Notes under the pieces: generated by a model
Seen by the model: the letters and a program-made list of their open reading frames with translations, nothing else
What the model was told of the DNA's origin: nothing
The model's database searches: none
Translations under genes and position numbers: made by a program
Shown here: in pieces, positions 52,103 to 61,349 of the stretch
How positions within the stretch are numbered: the stretch's first letter is position 1
How the letters are laid out: every line of letters begins with the position of its first letter
Source: Collimonas sp. OK412
GTDB lineage: Bacteria > Pseudomonadota > Gammaproteobacteria > Burkholderiales > Burkholderiaceae_D
Assembly (NCBI RefSeq): GCF_900112135.1
Contig: NZ_FOLC01000005.1
Span: 1 to 64,000 of the forward strand
Reading direction: 5' to 3'
Length of the DNA: 64,000 nt

Positions 52103-52642
52103 TTACTCATGCTTTTGCTGCCACAACGTGACCGTGGCATTGACGATGCCCGGCTGCGCATTCGCACCGCCGGCCGCACTGACATTGGCGTCTACCACTT
52201 GCCAATGAGCATTCTTCTGCGCATCGTCGAGCCAGTCTAGCAGCCCGGCAAATGCTACTGCCGACAACTGCACCTTGGCCATGTCGCCGCTGAGCGTCAC
52301 GCTTTGCGGAGTCAAACCTTTGGTTTTCAATGCTGTTTCGACCGCCTCCTTGCTGAGCGGCGCAGCCGGCCGTTCAGCCAGCTGGCCGGACAGGGACGCC
52401 GCCTTGGCTGTCAACGACTGCAATTCAGCGGCTTGCTGGCGCAACGCAGGCAAGTCTTTCTGCAAGCGGGCGCGGCCGCTCAGCGCAGGGTCCAGCAAAA
52501 GCAGGTAAATCACGGCGACCAGGATCAGCGCGCCGGCCGCGCCTAGCAGGCGGCGTTCGCGCTGGTTTCTTTGCGCCCAATACTGGCTTGCAGGGGTGCT
52601 GATTTTTTCCCAGGATTGCTGTAGCTGGTTACGTGTCGACAT
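52103..52642 (-). CDS. gspM: Type II secretion protein GspM
   Basis: A 179-residue protein with one membrane segment (about 34-53, LLGAAGALILVAVIYLLLLD) and a short periplasmic ferredoxin-like domain (about 100-179, with VTLSGDMAKVQLSAVAFAGL). GspM partners GspL in the inner-membrane platform. Its ATG overlaps the gspL stop as TAATG, with a GGGAG about nine bases upstream. A start 8 codons earlier (52666) would lie inside gspL. Confidence 0.85.
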   Translation of the reverse strand: MSTRNQLQQSWEKISTPASQYWAQRNQRERRLLGAAGALILVAVIYLLLLDPALSGRARLQKDLPALRQQAAELQSLTAKAASLSGQLAERPAAPLSKEAVETALKTKGLTPQSVTLSGDMAKVQLSAVAFAGLLDWLDDAQKNAHWQVVDANVSAAGGANAQPGIVNATVTLWQQKHE

Positions 52643-53928
52643 TACTTGCGGCTCCCGATCTGCCATGCGCCGCTAGCCGGCTTGCTCAGTGTTAATTGGC
52701 TGCTCTCCAGCACGCTCTTGACCTGCGCTTCCGCCGCATCGGCGTCGGCCGGGTTTTTCAAGCGCACCAGCAAATGATGGTCGCGATATTCGACGCTGCT
52801 GATGGCCGCGATGTCCGCGCTTTGCGGCGATCCGGCCCAGGCCGCGCCGAATATGGACGCCAGCGCCAGGAAATCGTCAGGCGCCAGCTGGCCGCCGTCG
52901 CGCTGCGCGGCGGCGATCTTTTGCCTGGTCTGGGCAATCGGATCAACGATCACGGTTTCTTTTGGAAAGGCCGCGCGATAACTCTGCATCATGTCGGCGC
53001 GCAGGCTGGCGGCTTCGCGCCGCATGCGCAGCCAGTCGTAATTGAGGCTGACGACATTCACCAGCAGCACGGCTGCCGCCAATCCCAGCGGCCAGCGCCA
53101 GCGGCGCCAGCTGAACTCGGTGCCGGCTGCGCTCGCGGTCAGGCCGCTCATCAGGTCAACGCCGGTGCGCGCCAGGTCCTGGGCGCCCGGTATCCAGTGC
53201 GACCAGTCGTCGGCCAGCACCGTCACTTGCGGCTGCGCCAGTTCCTGGTACTGCGCCAGGCTGGACTGCGGCACATACAAGGTGACCGGCAGCTGCGGCA
53301 CAATTGCCGCCATGCTGTCCAGGACGCCTTGCGCCACGGACTGTCCGGAAGCGGGCGACAAGGACCAGCCCAACCCCTGTTCGGCCGAGGTGCGCAAGGC
53401 GACGTCGATGTCGCCGCCATGATCGGTAATGGCTGCAGCGGCCGTGTCCGGTTCGCGCAGGGGCAGGCAGAGCTGGGCCGGCCAGGCTTGCAGATTGTGC
53501 GCGCCCAGCGCCAGCAGGGTCTTGACCAGCAGCTCCAGCCAGTCTCGCTGGACCACGGCGATCAGGCGCTGCTTGTCCTCAACCTGCGCAGCGGCCCGGC
53601 CGCTGCGCTTGCGCCCGGCTACGATCACGCAGTCAAAGGGATCGACCAGCAGTTGTTCTTCCACCAGGTTCGGCAACGCCAGCTTCAGTTTGGCGTCGGA
53701 TAGCGGCGGCACCTGCAATTGCAGCAGGTTAACGTCGGCCGCGGCCAGCAGCACCACCACACGCGTTGCGCCGGCAATAACCTCGGCCAGGCCCGACAGC
53801 TGCTCGGCGCCCTGGCGTTCGATGCGGCCGCTGTCGGCCACCAGCGCGAAGCGGCAATCGGGCATGGCCACTGCCGCCGCGCTATCGAGCGTGGCCCTGG
53901 CGGGTAAGCGGATATATAAGGTACTCAA
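52642..53928 (-). CDS. gspL: Type II secretion protein GspL
   Basis: A 428-residue GspL. The cytoplasmic part (about 1-270) binds GspE and has an actin-like fold; a single membrane helix follows (about 275-295, WPLGLAAAVLLVNVVSLNY), then a periplasmic ferredoxin-like domain. It begins STLYIRLPARATLDSAAAVA. The start is a TTG at 53928 with GGAAG about eight bases upstream. It follows gspK by 14 bp and is joined to gspM by TAATG. Confidence 0.88.
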   Translation of the reverse strand: MSTLYIRLPARATLDSAAAVAMPDCRFALVADSGRIERQGAEQLSGLAEVIAGATRVVVLLAAADVNLLQLQVPPLSDAKLKLALPNLVEEQLLVDPFDCVIVAGRKRSGRAAAQVEDKQRLIAVVQRDWLELLVKTLLALGAHNLQAWPAQLCLPLREPDTAAAAITDHGGDIDVALRTSAEQGLGWSLSPASGQSVAQGVLDSMAAIVPQLPVTLYVPQSSLAQYQELAQPQVTVLADDWSHWIPGAQDLARTGVDLMSGLTASAAGTEFSWRRWRWPLGLAAAVLLVNVVSLNYDWLRMRREAASLRADMMQSYRAAFPKETVIVDPIAQTRQKIAAAQRDGGQLAPDDFLALASIFGAAWAGSPQSADIAAISSVEYRDHHLLVRLKNPADADAAEAQVKSVLESSQLTLSKPASGAWQIGSRK

Positions 53929-53942
53929 AACGCATCTTCCAT

Positions 53943-54926
53943 TTATTGTTCTCTAATCCACACTATAGTGCTGCCGGCCCGGTTATTGGTAGGACGCTGT
54001 ATCAAGGATACGGTATTGAGACCCGCGCGCCCCATTCGAATCTTGCCGTACACCAAAAAAAAGTTGCTGGCGACCGCCACATTGGCGTTCGCCGAAAAAG
54101 TTTTCCCGAACAGGTTTGACATTTGCGTCGATAAATTCGCCGTATCGAGAAACGGCGCCGTACGCCGTGCGGCGATCAGCGTATTCGCCTCCGCCAGTGA
54201 CAAATCGGCAAAACGGGCCGCCAGCACCTCCGCCGGCGCGGTATTCGCATTGATCGGCATGGCGGCGCCGGCCAAAGGCAGCACCACGACAAAGTCTTGC
54301 AATTGCTTCACCATGGCCGGGGTATAGCCGGGCACCGACAACAGGTCGTCCACCTGCAGCAAGGGCAAAGCGCTGCTGTCCGACTTGGCTGCGGTCTGCT
54401 GCCCGGCGGGATTGACGATCGGCTGGCTTTTGGCGATGGCTTGCGCAGTGGCGGTCGCCAGGCCGGTCGGCAGGTGCAGGTAGCCCAGCAGGCGCTTGAA
54501 CACCGCCACCTCGTCGGGAATCGGCACGCCGTTCTGACTCAGGTTGTTCAGGTTGTAGCGCGACTGGGCGTCGACAATGCTGCCGGACAGGATGGCGTCA
54601 CCGGCATCGCCGGCCGGCTGGCCGTCTTCCACGTACTGGTCAAGGCGGGTATCGGCCAGCGGCGCGGCCCACGGCTGTCCCAGGTGGTCGTAGTTGAATT
54701 GGCGGCCGCTGGCGCGCAAGATCATGCTGGCCCAATCCAGGGCGCCGCGCATGATCCAGTCTTTCTGCAGCTGCAAGCGCTGGTTCTCGATCGAGCGCAC
54801 CTGCACCTGCTGCTGCCAGAACAGGCTGGCGACGATGGTCACCGCCAGCGTCGTCAGCAGCAAGGCGGTCACCACCGCGACGCCGCGTTGTGCGTAATGC
54901 ATCGGCGGCCGCCGCGTCCGGCTCAT
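53943..54926 (-). CDS. gspK: Type II secretion minor pseudopilin GspK
   Basis: A 327-residue GspK, the largest minor pseudopilin, thought to cap the pseudopilus tip. After a short basic leader (MSRTRRPPMHYAQRG) comes the hydrophobic helix VAVVTALLLTTLAVTIVASL. GspK lacks the usual Glu at position 5 of the mature form, and here too no Glu follows the helix start. The large globular domain contains SRYNLNNLSQNG. The start overlaps the gspJ stop (ATGA). Confidence 0.9.
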   Translation of the reverse strand: MSRTRRPPMHYAQRGVAVVTALLLTTLAVTIVASLFWQQQVQVRSIENQRLQLQKDWIMRGALDWASMILRASGRQFNYDHLGQPWAAPLADTRLDQYVEDGQPAGDAGDAILSGSIVDAQSRYNLNNLSQNGVPIPDEVAVFKRLLGYLHLPTGLATATAQAIAKSQPIVNPAGQQTAAKSDSSALPLLQVDDLLSVPGYTPAMVKQLQDFVVVLPLAGAAMPINANTAPAEVLAARFADLSLAEANTLIAARRTAPFLDTANLSTQMSNLFGKTFSANANVAVASNFFLVYGKIRMGRAGLNTVSLIQRPTNNRAGSTIVWIREQ

Positions 54927-55573
54927 GACGCCCCCAGCAGGAAGGTCTTGGCCATGGTGCTGTTGTCATGGCCGCGCAGCTGCAGGGCGACTTGCAGGCC
55001 GGTCCAGCGGTTGGCGTTGACGTTGGTGCTGTCCTGGCTGCCAGTGCCGGCGGCCGCGGCGGATGGCCGCCAGCCCTGGCCGTCGCTGCCCCACAATTGC
55101 ATCTGCATGCTGGCGATATCCGACTGCAGCAGCACTGCCTGGCTGCTGTCGCCGGCATCGTTGAGGGAGCTCTGCCACATGCTGTCGAGCTGGTTCAGGT
55201 CGCGCGTGGGCGCCGACTCCTGGCGCGTCAGGCGGCCGTCGCGCAGACGGTAGTCGATGACCTGGACACGGGTCGGCTGCTGGTCGGCAAACACCAGCCG
55301 CACCATCAGCAGGCGCCCCGGCTGCGCCAGCAAGGTGGGACGCGCCGACATCAGGCTGAGCGGAGCGATCTGGGCGCAATCGCTTTGCAGCTGCGCAAAC
55401 GTCAGCTGCATGCCGCGCGTCTGCTCCATTTCGGTGGTCAGCGCAACCCGCGACCGCACGATCCCGTCCAGCCCGCGCCAGCCGAGTATCGCCACCATCG
55501 CCAGGATGGTGATCGCAATGATCATCTCAACCAGCGTAAAGCCGGACGAGCCGTTTTTGCTGCTAACGCGCAT
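54923..55573 (-). CDS. gspJ: Type II secretion minor pseudopilin GspJ
   Basis: A 216-residue minor pseudopilin. The prepilin peptidase site is SSGFTLVEMIIAITILAMVA (Gly before Phe, Glu at +5), then the family-typical WRGLDGIVRSRVALTTEMEQ. It joins GspI and GspK in the tip complex. Its start lies within the last codons of gspI (11-bp overlap). Confidence 0.92.
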   Translation of the reverse strand: MRVSSKNGSSGFTLVEMIIAITILAMVAILGWRGLDGIVRSRVALTTEMEQTRGMQLTFAQLQSDCAQIAPLSLMSARPTLLAQPGRLLMVRLVFADQQPTRVQVIDYRLRDGRLTRQESAPTRDLNQLDSMWQSSLNDAGDSSQAVLLQSDIASMQMQLWGSDGQGWRPSAAAAGTGSQDSTNVNANRWTGLQVALQLRGHDNSTMAKTFLLGAS

Positions 55574-55955
55574 TCGGCACCACCTGCGACAAGTTGATGA
55601 TGCGCCGGTCCGAGCTGGCGTCGGCGAACACCGCTACTTCGACCCGCCGGAAATACGGATTCGGCGTGCCGGACACCTTTTCTTCGCAACGCAGCGGCAA
55701 GTCGCCTTGCGGGCAATCGAAGCTGCGATTGCCGATCGAGGGCCATTCATGGCCGAGACGGATCTGGGTCAGCCGGTTTTCCGCCGACCAGTTCGCCATC
55801 ATGGCGGCGCGCAATCCGCTGCTGTTCTGCGTCAGGCTGCCGACCGCACGCAGGCTGGCGCCCAGCGCCGTGCCGACAATGACCAGCGCCACCAGCACTT
55901 CCAGCAAGGTAAAACCGGCTTGATGACGATGGGGAGGCGGTTTCGGCGTAAACAT
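55563..55955 (-). CDS. gspI: Type II secretion minor pseudopilin GspI
   Basis: A 130-residue minor pseudopilin with a leader MFTPKPPPHRHQAG and the processing site GFTLLEVLVALVIVGTALGA (Glu at +5). The short globular part contains MANWSAENRLTQIRLG, usual for GspI. Its ATG directly follows the gspH stop. Confidence 0.92.
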   Translation of the reverse strand: MFTPKPPPHRHQAGFTLLEVLVALVIVGTALGASLRAVGSLTQNSSGLRAAMMANWSAENRLTQIRLGHEWPSIGNRSFDCPQGDLPLRCEEKVSGTPNPYFRRVEVAVFADASSDRRIINLSQVVPNAR

Positions 55956-56711
55956 TTATTCGACCGCAAAATGACCGATGCCATCGGCGCGGATGACGAC
56001 GCTGCTGTCGCCGCTGGCCATGGTCAGCGCAAACGGCTTGTCGACCGGTTCGCGGCCGAAGGTGATGCGCAGCGTATCCGGCGCCGACGCTTCGGTCGGC
56101 GCCGGATTCATCGATAGCTGCATGGGCGTGCGTTTGAATTCGCGCTGGCGCAGCATGTCGTCCTGGGTCAGCGCCTGCCAGCCGCTTTCTTCGCGCACCA
56201 GGAAACGGTAGCCGTTGGCGTCGGCTTCGAAAGCGGTGGGACGGTTGCGCAAGATGGCTTCTTCGCGCGTCAATTGCAGCAGCAAGGCGATGCGCTGCGC
56301 ATCGTTCTGCATGACCTGCCGATCGCTGCGAAAGGCGTTAAGCGAGACCACGCCCAGCGTGATGCCGGCAATCACCACCACCACCAGCAGTTCCAGCAGG
56401 GTAAAACCCTGGCGCAGATTGCGATGCGCCAGAGGGGCGTGTTGACCTATGATTTGGGAGTGCGAACGCGCGGCAGGCGTTGCGTGCCTAGGCGCAGCGA
56501 CGCGACGTAGCGGCTCATTTGTCAACTGCGCGGCAAGGATGCGGATGGCCGCCCCCTGCAACAACGGCATGCGACGCCTGCAGCCGTTCCCGAAGGGTTC
56601 AAAGCAAAACGTGCGCTGGCCGCGTTGCATGGCTTGCAGGGGCGACCTGCCCCTGCTACGCCACGCGCCTTGCCACCACACGTTTTGCTTTGAACGCATC
56701 TCCCAAATCAT
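55956..56711 (-). CDS. gspH: Minor pseudopilin GspH, 5' end interrupted by an inserted element
   Basis: The pseudopilin part is intact: GFTLLELLVVVVIAGITLGV with Gly at -1 and Glu at +5, then a GspH-like globular domain ending ADGIGHFAVE. But the open frame as it stands is 251 residues, because its ATG (56711) lies inside the right inverted repeat of a 293-bp inserted element and about 93 residues of element sequence come first, so the leader would be 102 residues. No ATG or GTG lies in frame between the element and the processing site; a TTG exists at 56525. Without the element the frame reads MSPLAHRNLRQG before FTLLELL, starting at the gspG stop (TAATG). Whether a working GspH is still made is doubtful. 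Confidence 0.7.
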   Translation of the reverse strand: MIWEMRSKQNVWWQGAWRSRGRSPLQAMQRGQRTFCFEPFGNGCRRRMPLLQGAAIRILAAQLTNEPLRRVAAPRHATPAARSHSQIIGQHAPLAHRNLRQGFTLLELLVVVVIAGITLGVVSLNAFRSDRQVMQNDAQRIALLLQLTREEAILRNRPTAFEADANGYRFLVREESGWQALTQDDMLRQREFKRTPMQLSMNPAPTEASAPDTLRITFGREPVDKPFALTMASGDSSVVIRADGIGHFAVE

Positions 56712-56726
56712 AGGTCAACACGCCCC
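56434..56726. mobile_element. 293-bp element with perfect 27-bp terminal inverted repeats, inserted in gspH
   Basis: Perfect 27-bp inverted repeats at 56434-56460 and 56700-56726, starting GGGGCGTGTTGACC. Inside the right half are nested inverted repeats: 17-bp arms at 56597-56613 and 56679-56695 (containing CAAAGCAAAACGTG) and a central hairpin GCAGGGGC/GCCCCTGC (56636-56656). No transposase frame is present, so it is non-autonomous (MITE-like or a repeat unit). Flanks share only TCT, so a target duplication is not clear. It begins 8 bp after the gspG stop. Confidence 0.7.
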
Positions 56727-56733
56727 GGAGACA

Positions 56734-57198
56734 TTACAAGTCCCACGAACCGATGTCGGCATCATTACCTTCGCCGCCCGGCTGGCCATCCGCACCGTAA
56801 GAGAATATGTCGACTTCGCCCTTGATGCCGGGCGACAGGTATTGATAAGGAGTGCCCCACGGATCCTTCGGCAGCTTGTCGATATAACCGCCGCTCTTCC
56901 AGCCGTTGGCGGCCGGTCCGTTGGTGGGCTTGGCGACCAGCGCCTGCAAGCCTTGTTCGGTGGTCGGGTAGCGCTGGTTGTCCAGCTTGTACAGCTTGAG
57001 CGCCTGCATCAAGGTGCCGATATCCTGGCGCGCGGCCTGGATCCGCGCATCGTCGGTGCGTCCCATCAGCTTGGGCACCACCAATGCCGCCAGGATCCCC
57101 ATGATCACCACCACCACCATGATTTCAATCAGCGTGAAGCCGCGTTGCATGGCAAGCGTGGAACGGCGCCGAAGGGCAGGAAACATTGTGCTATGCAT
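56734..57198 (-). CDS. gspG: Type II secretion major pseudopilin GspG
   Basis: A 154-residue major pseudopilin. Processing site QRGFTLIEIMVVVVIMGILA (Gly-Phe, Glu at +5), then VPKLMGRTDDARIQAARQDI and the C-terminal calcium-loop region DIFSYGADGQPGGEGNDADI, all standard for GspG. The start at 57198 has AGGA six bases upstream and gives a 20-residue leader; an ATG at 57150 would give a leader of 4. It is the first gene of the operon, with a TATAAT box upstream. Confidence 0.95.
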   Translation of the reverse strand: MHSTMFPALRRRSTLAMQRGFTLIEIMVVVVIMGILAALVVPKLMGRTDDARIQAARQDIGTLMQALKLYKLDNQRYPTTEQGLQALVAKPTNGPAANGWKSGGYIDKLPKDPWGTPYQYLSPGIKGEVDIFSYGADGQPGGEGNDADIGSWDL

Positions 57199-57242
57199 TT
57201 CTTTCCTTATCAAAAAAACCATGAACATGTTTGGAAAGGGCG

Positions 57243-57272
57243 ATTATATGCCGCAATCGTTGCAAATAAGCA
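57243..57272 (-). promoter_or_regulatory. Candidate promoter of the gsp operon
   Basis: On the minus strand a perfect TATAAT (57243-57248) lies about 45 bp before the gspG start; a weak -35 (GCTTAT/CTTATT) precedes it at 16-18 bp. The weak -35 suggests an activator may be needed. Confidence 0.5.
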
Positions 57273-57412
57273 CGAGAGAGGCACTTAATTCTGACCAGTG
57301 TATCTATCCAGGTTTTGTCATTGATTCGACACAAAGAAATGATACTACTTCAAACGCGCACTGCGACATTGCATCGCCGTGCCCGATCCGCAAAAAAACC
57401 GGCGGCCGCGAG

Positions 57413-58429
57413 TTACGCCGCCTCTTCGCGCGGATTGCGCGACAACAGCAGTTCCATCACGGACTGCAGCGAATCGCCGTCGAATAAAACGCCGGCCACC
57501 GCATTGGTGATCGGCATGTCGACCCCGCATTCCCGGGCCAGGGCGCGCACTGCCGCGGCGCATCGCACACCCTCGGCGACATGGCCGAGTTCGGTGACGA
57601 TGGTAGCCAGCGGCTTGCCTTGCGCCAAGCCCAGCCCGACCCGGCGGTTGCGCGACAGGTCGCCGGTGCAGGTCAGTATCAGGTCGCCGACCCCGGACAA
57701 GCCCATGAAGGTCTCGCTGCGGCCGCCGAGGGCGATGCCGAGCCGCGTAATTTCCGCCAGGCCGCGGGTGATCAAGGCGGCCCGCGCATTCAAGCCGAGC
57801 CCGAGGCCGTCCGCCACGCCGGTGGCGATCGCCAGGATATTCTTTACCGCGCCGCCGACTTCGACACCGACCACGTCGTCGGTCGAATAGACGCGGATAT
57901 TGTCGCCGTGGACCGCCGCCACTACCTGCTCGCACAACCCGGCGTGGGCGCTGGCGACCGACAAGGCGCAAGGCAGCCCGCGCGCGACTTCTTGCGCAAA
58001 AGACGGCCCGGACAGCGCCGCAGCCGGAACTGCATCGCCCAGCACCTGGCGCACGATCTGGTGCGGCAGCAGGCGCGTGCTTTCTTCAAAGCCCTTGCAT
58101 AGCCAGACGATATTGGGAATGGGAAAAGCTTGCAGCTGCTGCGCCAGTTCGCGCAAACCGGCGACGGAAGAGGCGACGATCAGCAATGCTTCGCTCTGCT
58201 TCGCCTGTGCAGCGGTGGTTACGTGCGCCAGCGCCTGCGAAAAATCGGCGCTGAGAGCCAGCGTGTCGGGCAAGCCGAAACCGGGCAGGTAAACGGTATT
58301 TTCGCGCTGCGCGGCGGCGGCGGCCATGGCGGCCGGATTACGTCCCCACAACAGCACGTCATGGCGCTGCGCCAATGCGATAGCCAGCGCGGTGCCCCAT
58401 GCGCCGGCGCCTAGTATGGTGATGTTCAT
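57413..58429 (-). CDS. gpsA: Glycerol-3-phosphate dehydrogenase [NAD(P)+]
   Basis: A 338-residue GpsA that makes sn-glycerol-3-phosphate from dihydroxyacetone phosphate for phospholipid synthesis. The Rossmann motif [19 protein letters not shown] opens the protein; [40 protein letters not shown] and [20 protein letters not shown] are family signatures. Start taken at the ATG 58429 (MNITILGAG); no strong ribosome site is visible. It lies downstream of secB and the SH3 protein on the same strand, as in many Burkholderiales. Confidence 0.95.
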   Translation of the reverse strand: MNITILGAGAWGTALAIALAQRHDVLLWGRNPAAMAAAAAQRENTVYLPGFGLPDTLALSADFSQALAHVTTAAQAKQSEALLIVASSVAGLRELAQQLQAFPIPNIVWLCKGFEESTRLLPHQIVRQVLGDAVPAAALSGPSFAQEVARGLPCALSVASAHAGLCEQVVAAVHGDNIRVYSTDDVVGVEVGGAVKNILAIATGVADGLGLGLNARAALITRGLAEITRLGIALGGRSETFMGLSGVGDLILTCTGDLSRNRRVGLGLAQGKPLATIVTELGHVAEGVRCAAAVRALARECGVDMPITNAVAGVLFDGDSLQSVMELLLSRNPREEAA

Positions 58430-58497
58430 GGATGGGATGGGTTCAGAAGACACGGCCGGCCATCAAACGTGTAAAACCAACATGGGCGAGGCAAAGG

Positions 58498-58956
58498 TCA
58501 ATCGCCCCATACCTCGGTCGCCTTCACATAACCGGCCTGGCCGTCGCGATGACGCACCTTGGCCCAGCCGGAGGCTACCGGATCGACCAGTTCCAGCAAC
58601 ACGCCTTTGTCGGCGGTAAACACCACAGCCGCGGCATCGTCAGGATTGGCCCGGATCTTGGCGTTGGCAACGCTGACCTGCAGGTTGCGCTTGGCGACCA
58701 GGCCTTTCGACTGCAGCCACGACAAATCGCCGCTGGCATCGCGCACTTTAGTCCATTCGCCGTACGTCAGCACCACTTCGACCGGCATGCCGCGCGGCGC
58801 AACCGCTACCCGCCGGCCTTTTTCGGACGGCGCATCGTACAGCACCACCGGCGCCGCGCCGACCGCCTTGAAATCGAGCGCGTGGGCAGAACCGGCAACG
58901 CCGAGCAAGCTGGCCGACGACAAAGCGATGGAACCGGCTATGCGTGCAAAATTCAT
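58498..58956 (-). CDS. Exported SH3-domain protein
   Basis: A 152-residue protein with a signal peptide (about 1-26, ending SAHA) and bacterial SH3 (SH3b) repeats: VVLYDAPSEKGRRVAVAPRG with YGEWTKVRDASGDLSWLQSK, and NAKIRANPDDAAAVVFTADK with ASGWAKVRHRDGQAGYVKAT. Such proteins bind peptidoglycan or cell-wall enzymes in the periplasm. It sits between secB and gpsA on the same strand. Confidence 0.82.
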   Translation of the reverse strand: MNFARIAGSIALSSASLLGVAGSAHALDFKAVGAAPVVLYDAPSEKGRRVAVAPRGMPVEVVLTYGEWTKVRDASGDLSWLQSKGLVAKRNLQVSVANAKIRANPDDAAAVVFTADKGVLLELVDPVASGWAKVRHRDGQAGYVKATEVWGD

Positions 58957-59072
58957 CTGTTGCTCTCCAGTTGCGAGAATACTTCCGGGGCGGGCCGGCG
59001 CATCCGTGCCTGCCGCCGTCTGGCGCCAGGCAGGATGAAACTATGCGGCCCTGCCCCGCTTGCCGTGCAAAA

Positions 59073-59576
59073 TCAGTTGATCGCCGACGTGCCGTCAACC
59101 GCGATGCTGTCGCCGCTGCCCTTTTGCTGTTGCTCGGCCAGCGCTTGCAGGCGTTGTTGATAGAACACTTCGAAATTGATTTCAGCCAGGTGGATAGGCG
59201 GGAAACCGGCGCGCGTGATGGCGTCTGCCAGGTTGGCGCGCAGATAAGGGTAGACGATGTTCGGGCAGCCTATGCCGAGCAACGGATCCAGCTGTTCGGT
59301 AGGAATGTTGCGCAATTCGAAAATGCCGGCTTGCTTGCCCTCGACCAGGAACGCTACCTTGTCTTTCACCTTGGCGGTGACGGTAACCGTGACAGTCGAC
59401 TCGAAAATGCCTTCGGCCAGCGCTTCGGCGCCGACATCCACCGCTACTTCGATCTGCGGTGCTTCCTGTTCGAGGAAAATGGCCGGCGAATTCGGTTGTT
59501 CAAGCGACAAATCTTTCAGGTAAACGCGTTGAATCTGGAACACCGGTTGTTCAACTTGTTGGTTCTCTTCAGCCAT
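59073..59576 (-). CDS. secB: Protein-export chaperone SecB
   Basis: A 167-residue SecB tetrameric chaperone that keeps precursors unfolded for SecA. Family marks are [20 protein letters not shown], the [20 protein letters not shown]-like region and [20 protein letters not shown] with [20 protein letters not shown]. The gene order rhodanese-grxC-secB-(SH3)-gpsA is a common one in Betaproteobacteria. Confidence 0.96.
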   Translation of the reverse strand: MAEENQQVEQPVFQIQRVYLKDLSLEQPNSPAIFLEQEAPQIEVAVDVGAEALAEGIFESTVTVTVTAKVKDKVAFLVEGKQAGIFELRNIPTEQLDPLLGIGCPNIVYPYLRANLADAITRAGFPPIHLAEINFEVFYQQRLQALAEQQQKGSGDSIAVDGTSAIN

Positions 59577-59699
59577 GACACTCTTTCAGTTAACATTTAA
59601 ATTAGCCGGACGGCAGACAAGCCATCCGGCCAGCTATCAGTACAATCCGCAACAATACCTGAATCGCAGGACTAATTGACGAAAATTAGTTGCCGAAAA

Positions 59700-59963
59700 T
59701 CAGGCGCTTTGCAGCAGGGGCTCCAGCTTGCCATCGCGATCAAGCGCATGCAAGTCGTCAAAACCGCCGACATGGGTCGCGCCGATATAAATTTGCGGCA
59801 CGGTGCGGCGGCCAGTCTTTTGCATCATCGTGTCGCGCTGCGCCGGATCGAGGTCAATCCGGATCTTCTCGATACTTTCCACGCCTTTTGCCTTCAGCAG
59901 CTGTTCGGCGCGAATGCAATACGGGCACACGGCGGTGCTATACATTAGTACATGGGCGGTCAT
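59700..59963 (-). CDS. grxC: Glutaredoxin 3
   Basis: An 87-residue glutaredoxin with the dithiol active site VCPYCIRAEQLL and the glutathione-binding motifs RRTVPQIYIG and GFDDLHALDRDGKL. It reduces disulfides with glutathione. It lies between the rhodanese gene and secB on the same strand. Confidence 0.94.
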   Translation of the reverse strand: MTAHVLMYSTAVCPYCIRAEQLLKAKGVESIEKIRIDLDPAQRDTMMQKTGRRTVPQIYIGATHVGGFDDLHALDRDGKLEPLLQSA

Positions 59964-60011
59964 GGTTGTTCCTTGTGCTGGCTGAGCCGGATCCAGGGGA
60001 TCCCGGCTGCG

Positions 60012-60413
60012 TTATTTGACGGTAGGCAGACCCTGGGTCTGCCAGGCAGCGATCCCGCCTTCCAGGTTATAGGCCTGGGCAAACCCGGCCTGGCCCAGCA
60101 GGGCGACGGCTTTGGTCGCCTGGTTGCCAGTCTGGCATACCACCAGCACGTTCTTTGCTTTAAACTTCTCCAGTTCAACCATGCGCTGCGGCAAGTCCTT
60201 CAAGGGAATATTCTTGGCGTCGATCAGGTGGGCGGCGGCAAAAGCCGCGCTGTCGCGCACGTCCAGCACCAGTGTCTTGCCCTGGTTGATCAGCTGGGTA
60301 GCCTGCAAGGTCGACACCCGGTTGCCGCGTTTTTGCAACAAGGGCAGCAACAGTGCGCCACCCGATAAAACTGCTACTGCGAACAGAAAAATGTTATCAA
60401 TCAAGAATTTCAC
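60012..60413 (-). CDS. Membrane-anchored rhodanese-like protein
   Basis: A 133-residue protein with an N-terminal membrane segment (about 5-25, FLFAVAVLSGGALLLPLL) and a single rhodanese domain. The active-site loop CQTGNQATKA has the catalytic cysteine, and LVLDVRDSAAFAAAHLIDAK is the typical opening. Likely a sulfurtransferase on the inner membrane; the sulfur acceptor is unknown. GTG start. It begins the rhodanese-grxC-secB run and is divergent from gpmA. Confidence 0.88.
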   Translation of the reverse strand: MKFLIDNIFLFAVAVLSGGALLLPLLQKRGNRVSTLQATQLINQGKTLVLDVRDSAAFAAAHLIDAKNIPLKDLPQRMVELEKFKAKNVLVVCQTGNQATKAVALLGQAGFAQAYNLEGGIAAWQTQGLPTVK

Positions 60414-60602
60414 GTTGATCCAATGGTATTAGTTAATCCCGCCATTATAAAATAGAAGCTGAGGCGCCATTCAATTCGTATCGGGTCCCGCGAAAAAACC
60501 TTTGCGCCCCATTTACCCTGCCACCATGTAAATGCGGAGTCCTTGGCTGAATTCCAATGGCGGACAATAGATTTCTTACTCTTAGTTAGCAAACTTACCA
60601 CT

Positions 60603-61349
60603 ATGTACAAGATCGTATTGATGCGCCACGGCGAATCCACCTGGAACCTGGCCAACCGTTTCACCGGCTGGGTCGACGTCGACCTTACCGAAAAAGGCGT
60701 GGCGGAAGCCAGGCAGGCCGGCCAGCTGCTGCGCGAAGCCGGTTTCACTTTCGACCTGGCCTACACCTCGGTATTGAAACGCGCGATCCGCACCCTGTGG
60801 GGCACGCTCGACGAGATGGACCTGATGTGGCTGCCGGTCCGGCACCACTGGCGCCTGAACGAACGCCACTATGGCGCCTTGCAAGGCTTGAACAAGGCGG
60901 AAACCGCTGCCAAATACGGCGATGAACAAGTCATGGTGTGGCGCCGCAGCTATGACACGCCGCCGATGCCGCTGGAAGCGGACGATCCGCGCACTTCCTA
61001 CAACGACCCGCGCTACGCCGGCCTGAAGCGCGAAGAGATCCCGCTGACCGAGTGCCTGAAAGACACGGTGGCGCGCGTATTGCCATTCTGGAACGACGAA
61101 ATCGCGCCATCCATCCGCAGCGGCAAGCGCATCATCATTTCAGCCCACGGCAACAGCTTGCGCGCCCTGATCAAGATGCTGGACGGCATCAGCGACCAGG
61201 ATATCGTCGGCCTCAACATCCCCAACGGCCAGCCGCTGGTCTATGAACTGGACGCCGACCTGAAGCCGATCAAGAGTTATTACCTTGGCGACCAGGCGGC
61301 GATAGCAGCGGCGATGAACGCCGTCGCCAGCCAGGGGAAAGCGAAATAA
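60603..61349 (+). CDS. gpmA: 2,3-bisphosphoglycerate-dependent phosphoglycerate mutase
   Basis: A 248-residue dPGM that interconverts 3- and 2-phosphoglycerate in glycolysis. The phosphohistidine motif [11 protein letters not shown] opens the protein, with later [16 protein letters not shown], and [15 protein letters not shown] with the second catalytic histidine. The start is ATG 60603 ([11 protein letters not shown]); the frame upstream is not conserved in kind. The stop overlaps the proposed envC start by ATAA, so the two are coupled. Confidence 0.96.
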   Translation: MYKIVLMRHGESTWNLANRFTGWVDVDLTEKGVAEARQAGQLLREAGFTFDLAYTSVLKRAIRTLWGTLDEMDLMWLPVRHHWRLNERHYGALQGLNKAETAAKYGDEQVMVWRRSYDTPPMPLEADDPRTSYNDPRYAGLKREEIPLTECLKDTVARVLPFWNDEIAPSIRSGKRIIISAHGNSLRALIKMLDGISDQDIVGLNIPNGQPLVYELDADLKPIKSYYLGDQAAIAAAMNAVASQGKAK

